Positions 60,801 through 64,000 of a stretch of DNA of 64,000 bases are shown here, one piece after another. The stretch comes from Owenia fusiformis (Eukaryota; Annelida; Polychaeta; Sabellida; Oweniidae), in assembly GCA_903813345.2 (NCBI GenBank), contig CAIIXF020000009.1, forward strand, positions 18,255,759-18,319,758, read 5' to 3'. The position numbers and the translations under genes were made by a program. Every line of letters begins with the position of its first letter. The first letter of the stretch is position 1. The notes under the pieces were generated by a model that was given only the letters and a program-made list of their open reading frames with translations, searched no databases and had not been told where the DNA came from.

Positions 60801-63800
60801 ATTTGGAAGCTTCATTCTCCATATTTATATCCATTCACTTATGCCAAGAACGCACATAATTGCTTGCTTTTTAAATAAATTTCAACTCAACAAATTGCTT
60901 TTAATTTAACATCTGATAATAGGAACCGCAGGGTCTTAAAATCATATATTTATATTCTGTCTCTAGTTACTTACTTCAAGTTACTTCTTAAAACTTAAAT
61001 ATAATCAAGTCTTTATCTATCATCATATCAGTTTTGTTTTATTTTGCCATTGATTGGTATCAAAATGTGAAATTAGCACTGTTATGTCAGTTAAGTTTTA
61101 AGAACAGTTAAGTTGTTTTAGGTCTCGCTTTGAAATAATATTTGATAACAGATTTAGAAAAAGATAAACTTATTTAGGAGTTGATTGTTTGCACCAAATA
61201 TTGTACAAACAATGATATTTCATGCATATAATCAGAACTCTAAATTGTCTTACACATATTTCTCTCACTTTCATCATAGTAAATGTAATAGGATTAAAAA
61301 AAGAAATACATGTATTCAAGAAAAGTAGGCATAAGATGTATCTTATTTTGTTTGGTGAATTTGTAACATTATAAAGGATCTTCTCACTACTCTACGTGCA
61401 AATAAAAAACTGGAATGTAAATGACAGGATTGAATCTAAGACATTTCAATATCATATAAGAAAATAACACCTCATAATACTTCAGTTCTTAAATATCAAA
61501 GGAGTTTTTTAAGCATCATAAGAAAGCCTGGACTCTTCATACGAGAACAAAGGAAGATTTGTAGATGTGACTGAAATGATATAAACTATCAATGAAGGGC
61601 TAAAAAGGAGAAAAATGCAGATGTTACATACCCCACAGAAACCATGTATAAACAACCAGATGTTTATGGAATGTAGGTTATGATATGATTATTAATATCT
61701 TTACTTTTAATATATTATTTGATTGAAATATACACTTTGGAAGTCATTTTGTTTAGTCGTAATAAAGATGAAGTGTACATGCTCCGATTGAAAGATGGCG
61801 CCATAAATTAGTAAATCAGTATTTGGAAGGTAGATACAAGAAACCCACATATACGGTTTCAGCTGTGCTACATGTACATATTTGAATATTCTCTCTCCAT
61901 TTCTTCCAACTGTTTTGTTTGTGTGTATCAGAAAATAAGTCTGTCTTTGTGTTACCAAAGTCAAGTTGTCAGATTATTATAAAACGTAGATATCTATTAT
62001 CTCATGGGGGAGATAGAGGATAATCTCTTACTACTCCTCTGGATAATTGTATTCTTTATTTTCATCTTAGTTTAGGTAGACAGAGAGTTTGAAAAAAATA
62101 TGGGACATCATCAGTAAATTAGACTGCATTATGAAAGGTCCAAGTTCAAATATCAAGAAAAGATAACGTTTAAGAAAAGTTAAGAGACCTTTTTATTATT
62201 TATAAACTACGGTAGTTATATATGGCTATTAAAATCCTGAAAATACTTGAAGAAATAATTGAAACTTGATTAATTTTGTAATCTGTTTGAGCTGCAGAAA
62301 GATCTTAATTCATACCACAGGTGCAGAATTTAGTTCTAAACTAATGTAGATGAAGCTATCTTTTAAGAAGCTATTAAAGTCATATGATTTAATGCATTAT
62401 TTATCTCAGCAATTTTTCTCTTGAGTTCTGGAAATGAAAATTGTCATATTGCCCTTTTTCTGACCATTGCAGTTTAACACTCATAAATGTTCCAGTTCAT
62501 TTACAGAATTCACACTTGATATGGTAGAAGAATTGTATCTATCTATGGTAAGAAGTTATATTACAAAATCAATAAGCCACCCCTCCAATAGATGTGTCAT
62601 GAAATCTCAATTCTATCATTATCCCTTAAACTAAAAATTGTAGAGTTCTTCATTTTTATTACACATGGTGTTTTGTAATACAAATTTTATTCTTCACAAC
62701 TCTCTGGTTTTTGTCAAATTGCATACATGTAGTATATGGAAAAGTGGGAATTATCATATAGTTTTATTGAATGAGATATTCCCTCTCTGACCTGCTATTA
62801 TCCAGGCAGAAAATATAACCATGGTGATTTTTATTTGTGATTCATCTCTTTTGAATAAGAATGGCATATCTGAATTTTAGGTATATTATATCACTTAAGT
62901 CTTATATTTTTTCAGCCCATATAAGTAAGTATTAATTTTGATGTAAATTTTGTAGTTTTACAAAAGGAAATTTGAATGTCTGGACATTTTTTGAGTGCTA
63001 AGTCCCCTGCCTGCTAAGCTATCTGGTGCATCTGAGTATCAACCAGTGGTCAAGGAAGCCATTAACTGAAAAATGACAGGATAATAATTCTGTTTTGCAC
63101 AAACATTTACTTCTTTGAAATCAAGATTCGGTTTAATCTCACTTATACTTGCTTTTGGGATATCATAATAAATGTAAAGGTAAGGTTTTTCATGTAATGA
63201 TTCTTGTTCTTACATCAAATCACCTTATGGAGAGAAGTCACATTGGTTAATATTACAGGTACCTCGATTATTTAAGTAATCAAGTTTTTAAGTGTTGTAT
63301 ATGTAATCAAAAATTATGTACTTTTGTTGTTGCCAATATTTTTTGTGGTTGATAAACAAGTGAAGACACAATTATGGAGAAACTAATTATTATTCTTACT
63401 ATGGGGTATCATATTTTTTCAGTCAATATTATTGAGAGTGTCTGCACTCTTAAAATCTGCATTACTCATATTGTTGAAAATGTTTGGCAATTATGGATTT
63501 CTTGCAGCTGACAAAGGATTTGTGTAAACATCCAGTGTATTGTCTGAGGCAGGTTTAATCCATTGCCACATGTTTTTCTTCAAATTTTCACCTTGATTTG
63601 AATATTGAATAGGCATCTAACAAAGACATTTTGAGACTAAATAACAAAATTATCAAGATATTCGGGAAAAACTTATTCTGGGAATTCTTCTTTATCTTGT
63701 CTGGAAAGGTAAGTGCAGAAAATGGGATTTACTAATGTCTTGATTTAATGTATTACGTTAACAGTTATACAGTACTCAATTTTCCTGTATTTCATTATTA

Positions 63801-63950
63801 CCTCAATGTATTAATTGTCTCTGTTTATCAGATCGTTCTCTGATATTACATTGTTTGTCATTGCTTGTATTTGTAGACCTGACACTAGAGGAACAAGAGC
63901 TTCTAGAAGACATCAGGCGTAGGAAACTTCAATTACTCGAAGAAATCCAG
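57823..63950 (+). CDS. Cytohesin (Arf guanine-nucleotide exchange factor), N-terminal part, runs off the window
   Basis: Exon 57823-57859 encodes MQNQEGGGFSVS and one base of the next codon. Exon 63877-63950 adds DLTLEEQELLEDIRRRKLQL and LEEIQ, in frame, with GT-AG sites and a further donor at 63951. The second exon matches the start of the cytohesin coiled coil (vertebrate pattern LTAEERQELENIRRRKQELL). The Sec7 and PH domains expected next lie beyond the window. Cytohesins activate Arf1/Arf6 at membranes and, in invertebrates, affect insulin signalling (family knowledge). The 37 visible residues are few but distinctive. The 6-kb first intron is typical. Alternative first exons are possible. 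Confidence 0.82.
59119..59744. mobile_element. 626-bp TIR element with TCCTAATTATCGCAC subterminal repeats
   Basis: The left end TAGGGGAAGTGGTCCTAATT is complemented by the right end GGACCATTTCCCCTA. Inside, CCTAATTATCGCAC occurs twice near the left and its complement GTGCGATAATTAGG twice around 59518-59555, like clustered transposase-binding sites. No coding frame recognised. Confidence 0.65.
59930..60300. repeat. Partial direct copy of the 59119-59744 element
   Basis: CTAATTATCGCACAATTGTC, CTTCATTTTTTAAGAATTGT and CCAAATAAAGACAGAAAAGT align collinearly with 59140-59510. The right third and both outer termini are missing or degraded. Confidence 0.75.
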
Positions 63951-64000
63951 GTAAATATAGATTTATAAAACTTAACTTTACAGGAGAAAAGATGGCCCTG

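Larger units (their letters stand above)
57860..63876. other. Cytohesin intron 1
   Basis: 6.0 kb. Contains the element at 59119-59744 and its partial second copy at 59930-60300. The remainder shows no recognised exon on either strand. Confidence 0.6.

Overview
The window is animal nuclear DNA: AT-rich, with GT-AG introns, polyadenylation signals, long intergenic stretches and many small DNA transposons. Abundant copies of the palindrome TACATGTA, mariner-type elements and the protein sequences fit a lophotrochozoan, most likely a bivalve mollusc (inference; no species marker is visible). There are no rRNAs, CRISPR arrays or prokaryotic operons.

Layout, left to right. (1) 2-6056, + strand: the 3' seven coding exons of GHITM/TMBIM5, a mitochondrial inner-membrane TMBIM protein. 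Its fifth intron holds a complete four-exon lipocalin gene on the opposite strand (2940-5019), itself carrying two small transposons. (2) 8553-10613, + strand: a four-exon CFAP97D1-like cilium/flagellum gene with a very acidic tail. (3) 10614-14418: intergenic DNA with palindromes and hAT-like elements. (4) 14419-53422, + strand: a complete 21-exon TRAF7 gene (RING, TRAF zinc fingers, coiled coil, WD40), 660 residues. Intron 3 holds an opposite-strand two-exon LRR single-pass membrane protein (20778-22466). Intron 19 (13.9 kb) holds what I reconstruct as an opposite-strand three-exon peptide-precursor gene (40143-49248): signal peptide, KR cleavage site and C-terminal GKK amidation signal. (5) 57823-63950, + strand: the first two coding exons of a cytohesin (Arf-GEF) gene running off the window.

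The host genes are conserved intracellular housekeeping or signalling genes. The three nested genes all run antisense, and all encode secretory-pathway products (lipocalin, LRR receptor, putative peptide hormone). The peptide precursor is the most novel item: I do not recognise its family, its three exons join in frame with consistent phases, and a TATA box and a poly(A) signal flank it.

The rest of the window is dominated by TIR elements and fold-back repeats. Two are mariner-like elements with transposase remnants; others resemble pogo, piggyBac, hAT or Mutator types. Exon 18 of TRAF7 has a four-copy 79-bp tandem duplication that repeats its 5' splice site.
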